Positions 47,308-58,999 of a stretch of 64,000 bases of DNA are shown here, piece by piece. The translations under genes were made by a program, and so were the position numbers. Origin of the DNA: Protopterus annectens (lineage: Eukaryota; Chordata; Ceratodontiformes; Protopteridae); assembly GCF_019279795.1 (NCBI RefSeq), contig NC_056743.1:871456478-871520477 (forward strand), read 5' to 3'. The notes beneath the pieces were generated by a model. It did no database searches. It was given only the letters and a program-made list of their open reading frames with translations, and was not told where the DNA came from. Positions within the stretch are counted from its first letter, which is position 1, and the number at the start of each line of letters is the position of its first letter.

Positions 47308-48587
47308 TAAAACTGATCACAACTTACATTTTAATAAACTAGTACTAGGTTGTACTGCCTGTAAAACATTTTGTGATGTAGTGTATGTGGGTATTACTGT
47401 ATAAAGATGCCCATTTCTACTTTAATGTACTTATTTTCCATGGTATAATTAACAATAATAGTATATGAAGCAAAGACTTTGATTTTTTTCCAGTATTTAA
47501 CTAATTTACAATATTCTGAGTTTTACCCTTGTCCAAAAATGTTTCATTCCCAAAGGAGGCAAAAATCTGCTTTATCACAAGAACTGCAACAAATACAGTT
47601 AAGAAATGATGTTTTTTAAGTTTGGTTTTGAGATCTTTAGGGACTTTTGCATGGAAACTAAAATATCCTAAAAACAGTATTCAGTTAGATTAGAAATGGC
47701 TAGATAATCATTTTACAGCTCTAACACAATGATTAAAGAAACAGAGCAGAGCTCCACACCTAGAGACCCTGAAACCTAGCAGAAAGGGATGGAGCTGTTA
47801 CTATGATACCCCAGGTAACCAGGGCTCATTTAGCATCTTTGACACAGGAGTAAATGGGAAAGAAGGGATAGGAATAAAAGGGCATGGCCCATGCACCTTT
47901 CCCAGGAGGTAAGAAGGAGCATACATCCTCCAAGGATGACCCATTGCACAAAAATATTAACTGCCTGTGACGGCTGTTTAAATGACAGCACTTCTTAGTT
48001 AGTCCATGCCCAGATGTAGGGGAAGGAATTGTTTGAGAGGAGGTTGATGTCTGACAGACAGAAGGATAAAAACATACCAAAAAAAAATCTAGAGACCTTA
48101 TAACCTATTGCACATTTACCACAGTATCTCAGAGTATATCACCTATCTCTGTTACAATCTTACGGCCATGCCTCAGTAATTTTCATACTTTTACTAGTTA
48201 AAATAGCAGTATTTCCTCCATCTGCAGAAATAACTGTCTGTCTATATGGCTCTAATGCCATGTGTTGCTTCTTACATCTGGAAAATTTCTACACGAATAC
48301 AAGGAGCATTAAGTACTTTCCCATAGATCAAGTATGCAAAAAGGATAAAGCAGTTGCAAAGCAGCTGATACTTCCATTAGTTGTAAAAATGACTCTGGAC
48401 TCCAGAAAAAGCATCATTGTATCATCTTTGTATCTTTTCAAGTCATTGCCATTAATTTTAATATTGACCTCATACGGGTTTGTAGGTGAGAAGGGAAGTA
48501 CAAAAATACTTTCAAGAAAGCATGCTTCCTGATCCTATTGACATGCCTTGGTCACCCTGCTTATGGCATGACAATGACTGCCCTCCC
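47308..48587. other. Intergenic, no recognised feature
   Basis: AT-rich, with short open frames only. No domain was recognised. Confidence 0.5.
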
Positions 48588-48654
<67 letters not shown>

Positions 48655-48788
48655 CGCACGCACACATGCACGCACACACATGCACATGCACGCACACATG
48701 CACACATGCACACACACACGCATGCACACATGCACACACGCACACACACACACACGCACGACGCACACACATGCACACACGCACGCAT

Positions 48789-48828
<40 letters not shown>
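48588..48828. repeat. CA/CG-rich complex microsatellite
   Basis: About 240 bp of CA repeats with interspersed CG and TG dinucleotides (CACGCACACATGCACG). The His/Thr and Cys/Val frames across it are artefacts. Confidence 0.97.
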
Positions 48829-48830
<2 letters not shown>

Positions 48831-50104
48831 GAAGAGGGTCTATACTGCACAGGCCAAGTGTGGTAACTTAAGCAGTACCACAAGGCAGGCTGGTTTTGAC
48901 TACTTCCATACAGCTATAGAACTCCTACATGTGCAGCCTGTCCCTAGCATTTGACCATAGGGAAGAGTATAATAAGCAATATAAATTATTGTTCCAATTT
49001 AGCTAAGAATCCAAATGCATTGCTAATTGCACTAATTAATATAAAACATCTATAATATTGTGAAACAGCCTATAATAAAGCTGGTGGAAAAGTGGATGTA
49101 TTGAATAGGAGGTATTAATCTTAGAGAAATCCAGGTGAAACTTACTGCCTGAAAACCCTTCCAATGAGCAATGGTACCTCATTAAGGTAAAGCAGCAACC
49201 CCAGGACCAAAACCTCCTGCCCGAAATGAGGTGAGATGAAGGGCTCCTCTCTTCTCAAGTCATCATTTAGAAGTACAGCATGTAACTCATTTCCGATATT
49301 TCAGAATAAGCCATAACAAATTTGAGGAGTATTACACCTGTATCCAAGATCAAAGTAGAAACACTCAGCAACTCTTTAGTCCCCATCTTATATTAACCAA
49401 CAACAATTTAAACTATATGCGACCTTGGTATTTTATACAAACTTTTATTGTACCTACTTCTTGACTGGGTAAGGCCACTGGACACAACGGTCCCTTTTCA
49501 GTTTGACACAGGTGTACGTTCTGGTTAAGTGATCTGAGTTACAAAGTAGGGAAATGAAGGTAGAAAGAATCAAACCCTGCACACTGACAACACCTGAGAA
49601 TAAAGGCCTCTGCACTGTCTTCTAGACAAGTGACTAAATTCTGTGCACTGAAGCCTCCAAAGATCAAGCAAAAAGCATTGCATTCGAGACTAAACAAATC
49701 CACTGGGACTCAAATGAGGAAAAAGTGAATGTAGTGAACATTTACCAATAATCTGTAATCAGTTCATACAGCTTTGGCACCAAATGCAAGATTGTACCAA
49801 AGGAAGAAGAGCACACAAAATGGAAGTACTGCTTGACAAGCATAAGGAAGAATGTTATCCTGTAAAAATACTACGCTACACTGCTACTCCTTTTTTTAGA
49901 ACCACAGAAAATTCAAGAGGAGAGTGCTGGTGGGAATGAACTTCCGATTATTCGATAAAACTCCATAGCAGCTTATTAGTCCCTCAGACACTTAGCCCTC
50001 TGACCTACGCTTAAATGAGACATGTCCTAAACGCTATGGATGGATTATGAAGTATGGTAGCTAAAATTCAGTGTATAGAAACATGAAATACCATTCCTGT
50101 GAAT
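48829..50104. other. Intergenic, no recognised feature
   Basis: No recognisable coding or transposon motif before the DIRS-like terminal sequence. Confidence 0.5.
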
Positions 50105-51845
50105 GCTACAGCACAACTGATATTCTTCATGTTGACCCCTGACACAGTAGTCTTAGCTATATGGGTATATCCTGCCAAGGATATAACAGCCAGCCAGCTT
50201 CCAAAGCTTCAGAGCATCTTCCATGTGTCCAAACTACCAAGCAGCTTGAGCTGAAATGAATAAAATACAAGTTTGAGTGCAAAGGCCTTCAGTGCTTTAC
50301 TATCACTGAAGACTATGTTCCTCTGAGGATTTTTAGGATGGATGGTTGGCTCATGCTTTCCTTTGCTGGGCAGATAAGTTCCCTTTGGGGAAAAAATCTT
50401 CCATTTTCTTATTTTTTACTGATGTTTTATTGCTTTCCTTTTCAGGAAAACTATTTTAAACCTAACAGTGTTGTGTTTTAATGGATTATCTCAAGATTGT
50501 AATGTACTTTTAAACAGAGAACTTGTTGTTTCTGTCAATATAAAATTAGTGTTATCTAACTGATAAACTATTTTCTGTGGAGGAATTGTGTTTATTTTAA
50601 GGTTGTGGGGCTGCCATAATGTTTGAAAGTGCTTTTTACTGTGTTTTGTTTCTGTTAAAAAAGTAACTTTTTGTAAACTGGTAGTTTACTGGCATTCTTG
50701 TTTGTTTTCCCCAGGATAGAGCCACCATTTTTGACTTGACCATGGAAGAGATTGCCACTCCCATGGTCAGTCCTTCTTTCGGCCACAAAAAGAAAAATTA
50801 AGCAAGCAGCCTTTGCCACCACAGCTGGCTAGTAATTTGCATCAGATGCAGGAGGGTAACTCTGCTGTGGCCATTTGTTTTACCTCAGACTATTCATCTT
50901 TTACTCCAGATCCCTCTGGGGTAGCACCTACAGTCAGCATGGACCGGGGGTTAGCCACATCCTCTGCAGCTGTTAGGGTCCCCTCAGTGGGAAATTGAGA
51001 ACCACTCTTGCCAGTCCTGGAGAGAGAACAGAATGCTGTGCCCATCCCTGGGTAAGCAGTGGCTGCCATTAGTAACACAGTTGTCCCCATTTATCTTGAC
51101 AAAAAGAAAGAGGAAACCAAACATGTAGCTACTCCTCCTCAAATTTCTTAGGATAAGAGTAGTTTACTGGGACTGGTTCAGAGTGTGATGCTTCTTGTAG
51201 TGCAGTTTCCTGTGATAGAAAGAGGGATGCCTCCTTTCTTGATGAGATTCAAGATATGAACAGGAATATACAGGGACAGATTCAAGGTTTTGTGCTCAGA
51301 TTTCTGATTCAGAGGAGAGCTCACTTTCTGATTCTCCCCATGGGAGGTTCTCCTCCTCTGAGACTATCGACAGAATGGCCCAGGGTTTTCTGTGGGAGAA
51401 CCCAGAAGTTTCACAGTCCCTCAAAATTACTGAGTTGTTACAGAAGGATTTTCCAGAACCTACACCCATTCCTCTTGTCCTGTCTGCTTTAGAGGATGCG
51501 TGAGTTACTGCCTGCAATTTTCCTGATATTCAGCCAGCTATCCCTAAAAAGGCAGATAGCATATATAAAGTTCCTCAGTCTTTTACATTTTTATACACTA
51601 TTCCCAAATCTGACCCAGCAGCTATAGCCTTAGTTGACTCTTCTGCAAGCACTGTGGTATTGTCTGTAACCACTTGAGCAGGTCACGGGGACCAAAGATG
51701 ATTCAGAGCATTCATTGCCTTGACCAGGCCAAACATCTCCCTGATATTTTTGTCCTTGATAGGATATAACCAATATAAGGCTAATGCAGCAGTGATCATC
51801 TGAAGATTTACTGTTATGATAAGTTCAACTTAAACTGTACTTTCT
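50105..51845 (+). pseudogene. DIRS copy X: 5' end and gag-like region, rearranged
   Basis: The 5' terminal region (GGTATATCCTGCCAAGGATA, 50164-50183, then CCAGCTTCCAAAGCTTCAG) matches the ends of the larger DIRS copy at 56-60.9 kb. A start in a strong context (GACCATGG, ATG at 50741) opens a gag-like frame MEEIATPMVSPSFGHKKKN, which is soon frameshifted. It continues as EGNSAVAICFTSDYSSFTPD, then SDSEESSLSDSPHGRFSSSE, FPEPTPIPLVLSALEDA and IPKSDPAAIALVDS. At about 51655 the sequence switches to a fragment of the RNase H region in the opposite orientation. It then ends with a terminal-repeat-like GCAGTGATCATCTGAAGA stretch. The reverse transcriptase and recombinase are missing. Confidence 0.75.
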
Positions 51846-51989
51846 TTAGTTCTAATTCCTACCATAGCTCTTAACGTCTTTCCTCAAGAGTCAGGGACAA
51901 ACTCAGAAATAATGAGGACAAAGGCCCAAAATGAAGGACAATTTTTAATATTAACATCAAAAAACACTCCACAGCAAATATTAGAAAAA

Positions 51990-53570
51990 ACACAACCGCC
52001 AGCACTTCACCAGTATTTCTCCTTTATTCTCCTTTGTTCACAGCGATCTGGTACCTCAGCAATTCGCCTTCAAGGATTACATTTTAATTAAGTGTGGACA
52101 TAATATTTATATACACACTCCACAACTAACATTATTCAATTAATGCATTAAACAATCAATTAATTAAACAACATCTTTCAAAATTTAAAGTGACCATAAA
52201 TTTCTAATACATAAATATTCACCACTTAATATTAAAATAAATAATTAAATGCCTAATTCCTGATTCATACCATTAGGCTTTAGAGTATGAAACTTAAAAA
52301 TCATTCTAGTTTCTAACTCCAATAATTTAACTACAATGTCATCCCCTCTATTACTGAAGGGCTTTCCCAGTATGCAAAATATTAAACTGCTAGAAGAGCT
52401 GTTATGTGTTTCATGGAAATGTTGTGCAAGAGGACTATTTAAATTATTATTTCGGCTGTCTTTTAAATGCTCCAAAATACGAATCCTAACCATACGTTTG
52501 GTCTGTCCTATGTACCACATATTATTACATGAGCAACCCAATATGTAAACCACCCCAGTGGATCTGCAGTTGAAATAATATTTAGGAACAAAAGTTATAC
52601 CATTAATGACACTCAGATTCTTGACCTTATGGCAAATACTACAAGAACCACAAGAAAAAGTGCCACATGATGAAAAAAAAATGTTATCTTTCCTTTCAAC
52701 AAAATTATTATTTAACAATTCTTTAAGATTCTTTCCTCTCTTATAGGAGAATATAATATGTTTAGGAAATAGATAACCAATAGACTCATCATCACTAATA
52801 ATATACCAGTATTTTCTAACTATTGAAACCAATTTATCAGAAAAAGCAGAACACCTGGTTACATAAAACAGCTTCTAATCATCATGAATTCGTTCAGTTG
52901 TGTAAACTCCACACCTTGATTCAGAATTCCCAGTAAATGTATAATTTCCATCAACATTATGCCCAAGTAATTTATTTTTGCATGCTAGTAAATATGTTTT
53001 ATTATAACCCCTTTCACTTAACCTCAACATAACTTTATTCAATTCACTAATTTTTTCATGTTTATTACTTGTGTGATCATAAATTCTCTTAAATTCACCA
53101 AAAGGTAGTGCCTTTAATAAATGACCTGGGTGCATACTTGTCGCATGCAAAAACATGTTGACAGAAGTAGATTTCCTAAAGGGCCTAAACCCTATATTTT
53201 CCCCATCTTCAAACAATGTTAAATCTAAAAAATCAATCTGTTTTCTATTCAACTCATAAGAGAAAGTAAGATGATGTTCATTGTTGATAAGGACTTCAAA
53301 AAATTCAAAAAAATCATTTATGTCTCCCTTACAAATAAAGATAAGATCATCTATAAAACGCTTATATAACATAACATTGTTCCTAAAAAAAGATGTGGGA
53401 TAAATAAACATCTTTTCAAAAAAACCCATATATATAATTGCATATGAAGGCGCAAAAGCCGCCCCCATTGCTGTACCTTTCAACTGCAGAAAAAAATTAT
53501 TATTAAATAAAAAATAGTTATGAGTTAAACAAAATTCTAATAAACCCACTAAAAAGGTGGAAGAATAAGC
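51990..53570 (-). pseudogene. PLE2: Penelope-like element, 5'-truncated, nearly open
   Basis: From 53549 to 52245 on the - strand one frame of about 435 codons is interrupted by a single in-frame TAG near 52873. Blocks are LKGTAMGAAFAPSYAIIYMG, LYKRFIDDLIFICKGD (intact catalytic DD), FSYELNRKQIDFLDLTL, FLHATSMHPGHLLKALPFGE, a Cys motif FSCGSCSICHKV, and a C-terminal GIY-YIG domain (VVYILGCSCNNMWYIGQTKR then RILEHLKDS). The N-terminal RT part, including the first catalytic Asp, is missing; the left edge of the protein abuts a CA microsatellite region. Compared with PLE1 it has few disabling changes, so it is younger. It belongs to a different lineage from PLE1. The 3' UTR boundary is uncertain. 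Confidence 0.92.
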
Positions 53571-53707
53571 AGTACGGAACTCAAATGTTTGTCCTTGACT
53601 GACTGTAATCCACAGTGAATTTTCATGAAATCAAAACTTTTATGGTGGACAGGGCAAACATATGAGGCAAAATCAGGAACAGTCGAGAGGTATGATTCTT
53701 GCCTTTC

Positions 53708-53711
53708 TGTG

Positions 53712-53786
<75 letters not shown>
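53708..53786. repeat. (CA)n microsatellite
   Basis: Begins with GCGCGCGCAC and continues as about 70 bp of pure CA. It lies just upstream of the truncated PLE2. Confidence 0.97.
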
Positions 53787-53790
<4 letters not shown>

Positions 53791-54718
53791 AGCCAAATTT
53801 AATCAAGTGTACACTGTTCTGTGTGAACAGACAACACAGACATGATGCACACCTTTCCCACCCAATTTTAGTTTTCCTAGTGATATTTTTGCAGCTCTAA
53901 ATATTGACAGGGATTCATAAAGGTTACCACAAAGTGTAGACTACATGTACACTTAATGTAATCTTTCTGAGTGACTAGAAAGCACAAAAATGTGATAAGA
54001 ATTTTATTGAATACGAGTTGTACACTTAATTGTTGACTTTATTGAATCTGGCCCACAGTCTCCATACCTCTCACCTATATTAAAAATGGGGAATGTTCCT
54101 CATTTTGAGTCTTAAAACCTCTGTGTTCCAGGCTGTTCCACACTGAAATAGTTTGACACACATACATTTTTAAGATTTTTTTAACAAATATTCATAGTAA
54201 ATAATACTAAGTAATAATTAATCATACTAATTTATTAAAAGGACTACTTTAACTATGAAAAAAGAGACAGTTAATAACCACGACATGAGTTTCCTAGATG
54301 CAATTATTGCCTATTTGTTCCACATTCTGAAGGTCGTGTCCCATATTTTGGAGATGGAAGATTGAGAACTACGACACTTTTAGTCTCTAAACATCAAACT
54401 TACACTGGGTTTATAATTTTGTTGTTTTATATTTTCTGCCTTGCTAGAGTGGCTGGTTTATATGGTGATAAGCAGAAAGAGTGATCATGCTGGAGCATAT
54501 ATGACTCTGTTGAAGTCTGTATTATATTTTTTTCCTTTTCATACACAAACTGACATTGCTGAGAACATCTCAGTCATTAAGGCACCTGATCATTCCAATT
54601 GCTACTACAATCACATCATTTTATGCCAGGCAAAGAGATTGGAGAAGACATTAAGATAATTAGGTGATCTTAAATGAAAAAAAAAAACTTCTACTCAAAA
54701 TCATGGCTCATAGCTATA
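53787..54718. other. Intergenic, no recognised feature
   Basis: AT-rich with no recognised domain. Confidence 0.5.
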
Positions 54719-54968
54719 TTTATTTATTTATTTATGTATGTATTTAACATTTGTTGACTGGGAAAGTCCCTATTTTCAGTGGAAACCCGGGGAAAAATGT
54801 TCCAGATGCATTTCTTTGGAATGTGGGAGGAAACCGGAGTATCAGGAGGAAACCCACATGAACACAGGGAGGACATGCAGACTCCGCACAGTGGGCAGCC
54901 CAGCCAAGAATCGAATTGGAGAACGTCTTGCTGTGAGGCAACAATGTTAACCACTGCCCCACTGCACA
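54719..54968 (-). mobile_element. Chimeric SINE: tRNA head with L2-type (LINE B) tail
   Basis: On the - strand the tRNA-like head (GCAGTGGTTAACATTGTTGC, B box CAATTCGATTCT) and body (CGGAGTCTGCATGTCCTCC, ACTCCGGTTTCCTCCCACAT) match the SINE at 10622. After TCCCACATTCC the sequence changes. It ends GGGTTTCCACTGAAAATAGG, then GACTTTCCCAGTCAACAAAT and a TAAA-rich tail, matching the 3' terminus of LINE B (23354-23440). This is the expected structure of a SINE mobilised by an L2-type LINE. Confidence 0.88.
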
Positions 54969-55621
54969 GAATGTACATAAAAAAAGTAGTACAGTTGAGA
55001 GGAATGTGCCTTTTCATGTAACTCAGTAAATCATACTTGGAAATCAGAACATACCACTACAATTTACTGAGTTACAAAAGCTCTTTTCTGTAAAGGACTG
55101 CATTAGTAAAATGTAGGGAATTGTGCCCCTGTGCCACAACCTAAATCTGCCACTGGATAAACAATTTTGTAACTGGATTGATGGATGAAAAAAACATAAC
55201 ACCACAGGTTTATTCCTCATGGAGCAGTACATTCTTTGTGCTAACATGTCACCAGCAGCATGGTTACACCTAAAATATGCAGTAGATTTATTACGTGAAC
55301 CCTTTCTAACTTCTTAGTCTGTAATAAAGTATGTCACTCCTTATGTAGTATATTTCTAATGTACCCTACAGGGACAGCATATTTAGATTAAAAAGTATAT
55401 TATGTGGTGTATTTTAGTCTCATGAGCATCAAAGTTTTCATTTTATAGTTATCATATAATGTACAGTCTATACTACCCCAATTAGAACCTTAATCATTTT
55501 CATAGCAAATGACTATTTCAGCAGTTTCTGTCACTCACCATACCAGTTTGAACAGAATGATTTGGATACCCACCTTGTAAAAACCTTTTGGATATGGTAT
55601 AAATAGCTTCAGAAAAAAACA
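54969..55621. other. Intergenic, no recognised feature
   Basis: No recognised domain or repeat. Confidence 0.5.
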
Positions 55622-55722
55622 CTATTTGTTCTATTCTCCCTCCGTTATTTCCTCATCAAGCCAATCACAGAATGCAACACATCATTTGGAATGTATCTCC
55701 CCAAATGCTTCGCCTAAAATGA
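55622..55722 (+). pseudogene. LINE F: ~100-bp fragment of LINE A-family RT
   Basis: CTCCCTCCGTTATTTCCTCA continues into a translation resembling LIKPITECNTSFGMYLPK, equivalent to the LIRPIIEYNALFGMYLSK region of LINE C (near 35070-35120). Only this short internal fragment remains. Confidence 0.75.
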
Positions 55723-55993
55723 ATGACTGTGACACTTTTTAACAAAAAAAATAAGTAACCAAAAAAAAAATTAAGTAGATAATTTCCCTTAGCAACTCGA
55801 ATAGAATAGAAATGTTCTCTCTTTTTTCTGTATCACTCTAGCTGCCTCGTGATAATCTGCCACACCTTCCAGGTTATGAAAGCTCTAGACTTACTAGACC
55901 TCCTCATCCTCAAAAGTACTGATAATACTAAAAATGCTTGCTTCAAAAGACCTCATCCTTCATCACAACATAAACAAGAAAGCACAGTTGTGT

Positions 55994-56340
55994 AAGTTAA
56001 ATTTACCATAACAGTAGATGTTCGAATAATCATAGCTGCTGTGTTATATCCCGGGGATACAACAGCTGGCTAGTTTCCAAAGCTTCAGCACACCTTCCAC
56101 ATTCCCAAACTGTCAGTCAGCTTGAGCTGAGCTGACTAAAGACAATTATTGGTTCAAAGCCCTTCTGAGCTTTCCTGTCAGCACAGAGAGGAAGGTTGAA
56201 CCCTGAAATGGCAATGCTAGCAACAACAAAAAATAAATGCTCGCACCCTGGCATAAAAAATAGACCAAACGCAAGGGGGGAGCAGCTACTGCAGCAGTGA
56301 TCATTCAAACATCTATAGTTAAGGTATGTTTAGCTTACAC
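55994..56340. repeat. Terminal repeat region of DIRS Y with internal inverted pair
   Basis: TAAGTTAAATTTACCATAAC then AGTAGATG...AATCATAGCTGCTG at 55994-56042 is mirrored by GCAGCAGTGATCATTCAAAC then ATCTATAGTTAAGG...TTAGCTTA at about 56291-56335. The terminal DIRS sequence lies between them. A similar outward-facing copy closes DIRS X at about 51800-51842. Confidence 0.65.
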
Positions 56341-56479
56341 AACTGTACTGTTTTTCATATTAATCACCGCTGCAATAGACTTAGTTATATAGGAGATTAG
56401 TTTAGCAAACTATGACCCTGCCTGAAATAGATTTGTTATGGGGAGTGTAACAAAAGGTAATAGCCTTAAACAACCATTT

Positions 56480-57293
56480 GGAAATAGTCTGTTTTGACCC
56501 TGGTTGCCCCTAATTCTTACGTTTACAAGAAATTAACATTTGATTAGATAACATGAAAGATTTAGTTCTATCAAGATAGTGCCTGAGTTGTCTGCAGACA
56601 GCCAAGGTATGGAGTATGCCTCCTTCATTTTTATGTTCAGGAAAGAGAATGGGGGATATGCGCAGTTTGACTTAAAGTAAACTCAGATACTACTTTAGTC
56701 ATAAAAATGGATTCGTTTTCAAGGAAACCCTGTCCTTGAGGAAAATGGATTGACTCACTGTAAGAGCTTGCAAAAGATACCCTTCTTGCATAGGTCAGAG
56801 CAATCAATAAAACTTTTCCCACATTAATAACCTCAAATCATCCAGATTAGTTGGTTCAAATGCAGCAAGTGTCAGCTTCTCTGACATAAAATTAAGATCC
56901 CAAGGAGGGGAAACAGGTTTACTTTGAGACCTCTTAGGCAAAACCCCATTCAAGAACATTTTGACATGCAACTGCTTTGAAAGAGGAGAATCCATGGGCA
57001 GAACATGCTGAAATAGACGATAAATGAACCTTGACAGAGGAAAAAGAAAGGCCATAGGATAATAACTCACATAAATATTGTAAAACCAGGATACAACTAG
57101 CCCTGAATGGGTGTTGGTTTTGTTCTGTCCAAAGAAAAGAAAAGAAAAGGCATCTGTCTTTCAGGACTTCTTGCATGGAAACCTGGAACAGAATTTTGCC
57201 AGTTGATTGTTCATACAGGAGGCAAAGAGGTCTACTTGAGGAACTGCCCACAGATGGTTCAAATCTTGGAAGACCCCGGGATCTAGTTTTCAT
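56480..57293 (-). pseudogene. DIRS Y tyrosine recombinase, C-terminus lost
   Basis: Core-binding part: HPFRASCILVLQYLCELLSY and SVKVHLSSISACSAHG. Catalytic part: SPPWDLNFMSEKLTLAAFEP, LTYARRVSF with the first catalytic Arg, then FLENESIFMTKVVSEFTLSQ. The downstream His-x-x-Arg and Tyr motifs are not found before the terminal repeat, so the enzyme is truncated as well as frameshifted. Confidence 0.8.
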
Positions 57294-57399
57294 TCATGAG
57301 GGTCTTCCTTTGTCCTGCTCAGCTTGTCTGCCACACAATTTGCTCCAATGGATTGTAGTATACCCATGGAGTGAGACTGTGCTGTGAAATGCTATCCCA

Positions 57400-58857
57400 A
57401 GCTGACATAGCTAGCCTGCAAGGGGGGTTTGACCTGGTTTACCCCCTGCTTGTTGATGTATCACATGATTGTGGTATTGTCTGCAACCATTTGCAGAGGT
57501 CCCAGGGACCAAAGATGGTTTACAGAGTAACATGCCTTGATCAGGACAACCATCTCCTTGATATTTATGAGCTTGCATCTGTCCTTAGTGTCCTACAGCC
57601 CCCACACTTTTATCCCTTCTGAAACTGCTCCCCAAAAAAGTCTAAAGCATTTGTGGTGGCTGACTGCTTTGTAGCATTGAGGTAGAAGGGGAGACCTAGA
57701 TTTAAGGATATTTGTTGTTCCCACCGGATGATTTCTCTTCTGACAACCCTCAGCACTGAGATTTGAAAAGATAAAGGGCGTTGATGCTGGGACTAAAGGG
57801 ATTTCACATACCACTGTATCTTTCTCATGTGGAGTTTTACCATGGGTATTATGAAAATTATAGATGCCATGACACAAAGAATCAAGAGGTATTCCCTCAC
57901 AGTGACTGAAGTCTGACTGGAAACATTGGAAATAGATTTAGATAAATATCTATTTTTTTCCTGTGGAAGAAAAGCTATTTGAAGTGAGGTATATAGTAAA
58001 CATCCCAGGAACAAAATCCTGTCTGAAAGAGTCAAGAAAGAATTTTGAATGTTCTCTTGGAATCCCAGCTTGTGTAAGAGATCTCTCACCCAAGACAGAG
58101 ATTCCTGACATTTTGAAAAAGGCTCAGTAAAGATAAGTAATTTGTCTGAATATGAAAACAATTGTAGATAACCTTCAGCTTGCAACAAGCTATAACTAGA
58201 GCTAGACACTTTGTGAACACTCGGTGCAGTGGATAGCCAAAAAGGTACGGCAGAAAACGGATAATATGATCCCGACACATAAAACCTTAAAAAGCATCTG
58301 AAGTTTGGATGAATAGGGATGTTATGATAAACATTTTTTAAGTCTGGTTTTACCAGAAAAATTGAAAGAGGAAGAGGTAACAGGTTGTAAAGCGACATCA
58401 TTTTGAATTTGGGAAATTATCACAAAAACAGAATTGGAATACAAGCATTTTCTGTGTTTGGCACTAGGAGCATCCGTGAGAAAAACCCTTCCCCACCTGG
58501 AAAGGAGAAACTGGTTCTATCACTCCTTGGGGCAGCATGTAACGAAGAACTGGTGGAAACAAAAGAGTCTGACCTGGTGGATAAGTAATGACCTTCTGGA
58601 AAAGAGAAAGTTCTTCCCACTGCTTTGATGTAACCTTGATGAATGATTTTCAGAGCCCATTCATCTAAGACAATCTGTTGCCAAAGAGAAAAATGGAGAT
58701 TCAGACTTTCTGGAAGAAAAAAGGGGCCAGTATGGGAGGGGGTGATAAGGTCTCTTGAATAGTCATTTAAACTTGGACTGTCCCTGGTCTGGAGAGGTTC
58801 AAGACTTCTTTTTGGAACCCCCTTGCCATTTCTTCTTAAATGTCTATTTACCTGCAT
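57400..58857 (-). pseudogene. DIRS Y reverse transcriptase and RNase H
   Basis: Open pieces at 58420-58857 (LHFSLWQQIVLDEWALKIIH, then FPEGHYLSTRSD) and 57793-58401 show DIRS RT motifs. PDLKNVYHNIPIHPNFRCFL (LDLKDAYxHIPI type, first Asp kept) and VPFWLSTAPSVHK are followed by FSYSDKLLIF in place of YLDD, so one catalytic Asp has been replaced by Lys. RNase H-like remnants follow as VVADNTTIM and YINKQG, then NCVADKLSR near 57310-57480. The order RT, RNase H, recombinase is that of DIRS elements. Confidence 0.75.
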
Positions 58858-58999
58858 TCTGTTGAGACTGTTTCTTCTTTTTTTTTTTTTTTGCCAAAAT
58901 TGGATAAGGAGATAGAAAATTCCTTGGAAAATTTGGAAAATGAGAGCTGAAAAATCTTAGAGATTCCCTGGATCAGCTTTCCCATTCCGTCATACTTTC

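Noticed and set aside
48512-48954. Long His/Thr and Cys/Val open frames on both strands
   Set aside because: Pure translation of a CA/CG microsatellite.
51985-52090. Hammerhead ribozyme in the PLE2 3' region
   Set aside because: The only candidate core reads CUGAGGU and no properly placed GAAA with pairing helices was found.
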